Shown here one piece after another: positions 11,736 through 13,246 of a stretch of 13,246 nucleotides of DNA. This DNA comes from Caldora sp. SIO3E6. GTDB lineage: Bacteria; Cyanobacteriota; Cyanobacteriia; Cyanobacteriales; Coleofasciculaceae. The notes below the pieces were generated by a model. The model did not search any database, was not told where the DNA came from, and saw only the letters and a program-made list of their open reading frames with translations. Each line of letters begins with the position of its first letter. Positions within the stretch are counted from its first letter, which is position 1. The stretch is from contig JAAHHL010000091.1 in assembly GCA_010672185.1 (NCBI GenBank), forward strand, positions 1 to 13,246, in the 5' to 3' direction. A program made the position numbers and the translations under genes.

Positions 11736-11935
11736 TAGCGCGACACAGCTAAAATAGTGGGTTAGAAACGGGTCTTGAAGTAATAAGTAATAAGTAATAA
11801 GTAATAAGTAAGATACAAGAAAAACTTATCATATCGGTTATAATGCCTATAAATCGATATCTACTCATCACTCATTATTCATTACTCATTACTCATTACT
11901 TCGTATTCCACCATTTTAGCTGTGTCAGTCCAGTA
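11733..11935 (-). mobile_element. miniature inverted-repeat element, copy 4 (type B interior, inverted)
   Basis: The left end starts TAGTAGCGCGACACAGCTAA at 11733. The right end is 11912-11935, whose reverse complement starts TACTGGACTGACACAGCTAA. The first 120 bp are homologous to copy 2 in reverse orientation, including the heptamers AGTAATA (11779-11806, four units plus AGTAAGA) and the stretch around GGTTATAATGCCTATAAATC. The rest is a different heptamer run of the ACTCATT type (11863-11904). The first TAG is the prfB stop codon. Confidence 0.85.
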
Positions 11936-11939
11936 GGTG

Positions 11940-12040
11940 TTAGTAGTGGAATAAGTAGGTTGGGTGTAGCGATAGCGTAACCCAACTCCGGAGGACATTG
12001 TGTTGGGTTTCACTCCGTTTCACCCAACCTACAATTTTAG
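11940..12040 (-). repeat. decayed type A element, inverted
   Basis: GTAGGTTGGGTGTAGCGATA (11955 on) and CACCCAACCTAC (12021-12032) bound an interior matching copies 1 and 3 in reverse. The outer ends are damaged: TAGTAGTGGAATAA at 11941-11954 looks like a family tip from which about 20 bp have been deleted, and at the other side only TTTTAG remains. Confidence 0.7.
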
Positions 12041-12096
12041 GTAGTGCGAGCATCTTGCTCGCTTTTTACCTCTAGCGAGCGAGACGCTCGCACTAC
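12041..12096. repeat. two facing copies of the GTAGTGCGAGC repeat, first with a T-run
   Basis: GTAGTGCGAGC-ATCTT-GCTCGC-TTTTT (12041-12067) is followed by the inverted version GCGAGCGAGACGCTCGCACTAC (given as positions 12075-12096; core GCGAGC/GCTCGC). The outer GTAGTGCGAGC and GCTCGCACTAC are exact reverse complements, so the block can also fold as one long hairpin. It may terminate transcripts arriving from prfB. Confidence 0.65.
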
Positions 12097-12104
12097 ATTT
12101 TCTC

Positions 12105-12146
12105 ATTCTAAATTCTAAATTCTAAATTCTAAATTCTAAATTCCCC
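12105..12146. repeat. heptanucleotide repeat ATTCTAA, five units plus ATTCCCC
   Basis: Five exact ATTCTAA units (12105-12139) and one ATTCCCC unit run directly into the element end at 12151-12187. Confidence 0.88.
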
Positions 12147-12150
12147 ACTT

Positions 12151-12187
12151 GTTTCTAACCCACCATTTTAGCTGTGTCACGCCAGTA
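12151..12187 (+). mobile_element. orphan right end of a type B element
   Basis: The 37 bases ending at the TA of 12186-12187 are, reverse complemented, nearly identical to the left 37 bases of copy 4 (11733-11769). That is better than copy 4's own right end. So this is either the right end of a copy whose left half is lost, or the true outer partner of 11733, with later insertions in between. Confidence 0.65.
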
Positions 12188-12294
12188 GTGGACTGACACA
12201 CCTAAAATGATAGAATAGATTTTGGCTCAAAACAGAAATTTACAAAAAAAGCTGTCGATTCCTATTTCACTATTTAAGCTGTGTCACGCCATTA
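12186..12294 (+). mobile_element. short miniature inverted-repeat element (type C interior, 109 bp)
   Basis: The left end TAGTGGACTGACACACCTAA (12186 on) and the right end 12271-12294, whose reverse complement begins TAATGGCGTGACACAGCTTA, are bounded by TA. The similarity of the arms extends about 30 bp inward (ATAGAATAG versus GTGAAATAG). The remaining interior is about 50 bp of AT-rich sequence. It shares its first TA with the preceding element end. Confidence 0.72.
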
Positions 12295-12508
12295 CTCAAG
12301 TAAGCGATCGCGTCGTTTTTATGGTATATTTTTACAATGGGAAAATATGTGCGCCTGTAAACAAAAATATCGACAATAGGCAAAAGTGCAGGGCGGGTTT
12401 GACAGGATTACCACTATTGAATTGGTGAATATTCCGGCTAAACTCGCCTCTAAAGATATACCTGACCGGAATTTATTCCCAATCCCCAATTCCCAATTCG
12501 ACCTTCCA
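12295..12508. other. upstream region of the kinase gene, with another inverted repeat and heptamers
   Basis: A HIP1 site is at 12304. GGCGGGTTTGAC (12392-12403) and GGCTAAACTCGCC (12436-12448) form an imperfect hairpin of a type dispersed in cyanobacteria. Three heptamer-like units ATTCCCA, ATCCCCA, ATTCCCA (12475-12495) end 13 bases before the kinase ATG. No Shine-Dalgarno sequence is visible. No gene is seen. Confidence 0.5.
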
Positions 12509-13246
12509 ATGTGTCTGTGTATTAATCCCAACTGTACCAATCCCCAAAATCCCGATAATTTCCTCTTCTGCCAAGCCTGTGGTTCGGAATTGCTGCTGGT
12601 AAGGGAATATCGAGTGAGTCAGTTACTCAGTGATAAAGGGGGATTTGGGAAAACTTATGAGGTGAGTCAGGGTAGTCAGACTAAAGTACTTAAAGTTCTG
12701 ATTAACAACCAACCTAAAGCTATCGATTTATTTAAGCAAGAAGCACAGGTTCTTCAACAACTCAATCATCCGGGGATTCCCAAGGGAGATAGATACTTTA
12801 CCTTCCTACCGAGAAACTCTCAACAACCTTTGCACTGTCTGGTGATGGAGAAGATTGAAGGATTGGATTTGGAAGAGTATCAGCAACAACGGCAAAATTA
12901 TCCGATTGATCAGTATTCCGCTCTAAAATGGCTCTTACAATTGGCTGAGATTTTGGATGAAGTGCATCAACAGCAGTTTTTCCATCGGGATATCAAGCCA
13001 TCGAATATTATCCTCAAGCCAGATGGGCAGTTAGTGCTGATCGATTTTGGTACGGTGAGGGCAATTACGGCTACTTACTTGGGAAAACAATCTTCTGGAC
13101 AAGTGACGAAAATTGCTTCTGGTGGTTATACACCCACAGAACAACTTAACCGTCAAGCAGTACCCCAGTCAGATTTCTTTGCTTTAGGACGTACTTTTGT
13201 CTTTTTGCTGACGGGTAGGGAACCGACTGATGTAGAAATGTATGAC
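12509..13246 (+). CDS. zinc-ribbon Ser/Thr protein kinase (5' part, runs off the window)
   Basis: The open frame gives 246 residues and continues past the window edge. It opens with a four-cysteine zinc ribbon (C4-x4-C9-x11-C21-x2-C24, within CINPNCTNPQNPDNFLF), then a Hanks-type kinase domain. The domain has a P-loop KGGFGKTYEV (43-52), ATP lysine probably K62 (KVLKVL), αC Glu E78, catalytic loop HRDIKPSN (159-166), DFG (179-181), and a GGYTPTEQ P+1 segment (205-212). The first glycine of the usual GxGGFG loop is replaced (SDKGGFG). This architecture is typical of the large cyanobacterial family of signalling kinases. A C-terminal sensor or repeat domain may follow outside the window. The ATG at 12509 is the first in frame and gives the standard N-terminus; no ribosome site is seen. 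Confidence 0.95.
   Translation, partial: MCLCINPNCTNPQNPDNFLFCQACGSELLLVREYRVSQLLSDKGGFGKTYEVSQGSQTKVLKVLINNQPKAIDLFKQEAQVLQQLNHPGIPKGDRYFTFLPRNSQQPLHCLVMEKIEGLDLEEYQQQRQNYPIDQYSALKWLLQLAEILDEVHQQQFFHRDIKPSNIILKPDGQLVLIDFGTVRAITATYLGKQSSGQVTKIASGGYTPTEQLNRQAVPQSDFFALGRTFVFLLTGREPTDVEMYD

Noticed and set aside
9145..11935. Composite transposon carrying prfB
   Set aside because: No transposase is present and RF2 is essential housekeeping; the inverted elements more simply reflect independent insertions.
12222..12428. Plus-strand 68-residue frame before the kinase gene
   Set aside because: It crosses a mobile element end, a HIP1 site and a hairpin repeat and has no family resemblance.

Overview
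This 13.2 kb chromosomal stretch looks like a cyanobacterium with a large, repeat-rich genome, probably filamentous. The evidence is eight copies of the HIP1 octamer GCGATCGC (near 778, 4437, 5192, 7372, 7498, 8134, 11459 and 12304), heptanucleotide short tandem repeats between genes, a PadR regulator and a zinc-ribbon Ser/Thr kinase of cyanobacterial type, and housekeeping genes scattered singly rather than in long operons. Genus cannot be settled from this window.

Layout. 1-4025 is accessory and sparse: a Uma2-family nuclease-like gene, a small membrane protein with a cationic repeated tail, about 1 kb without a gene, then a two-gene minus-strand unit (a secreted or membrane-anchored coiled-coil protein followed by a PadR regulator), then more repeats. 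4026-4617 is a Phd/YefM-YoeB toxin-antitoxin pair with a visible promoter and a TGTACA palindrome. 4777-6315 is housekeeping: rpsN, a small conserved-looking gene divergent from aat, and tRNA-Arg(CCG). 6336-8597 holds a receiver-only response regulator, rsmG and a SAM methyltransferase-like gene, all on the minus strand and separated by heptamer arrays. 8699-11735 holds a small orphan gene, a seven-helix BAX-inhibitor-1/YccA-like gene and prfB. 11736-12508 is a dense patchwork of repeats. 12509 to the window end is the 5' part of a zinc-ribbon Ser/Thr protein kinase.

Two things tie the window together. First, prfB needs a programmed +1 frameshift (CTT-TGA-C) to be read from its real ATG at 10631, and a 6-bp GC-rich hairpin lies immediately 5' of the slip site. 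Second, one family of miniature inverted-repeat elements, with ends close to TAGTGGCGTGACACAGCTAA and TA at both tips, occurs five to six times (2045, 9145, 10210, 11733, ~11940, 12186). The copies carry at least three kinds of interior. There is no transposase in the window, so they are non-autonomous. In several places a gene's stop codon lies in or directly at such a repeat: prfB in an element end, the methyltransferase in a heptamer array, rsmG at a repeated GGGTTTGCTGAA motif, and yoeB in a 21-bp dispersed repeat.

I see no multi-gene defence or metabolic system of an unknown kind. The best novel leads are the prfB hairpin, the nested repeat elements, the PadR/coiled-coil pair and the small protein with the MKKL-repeat tail.
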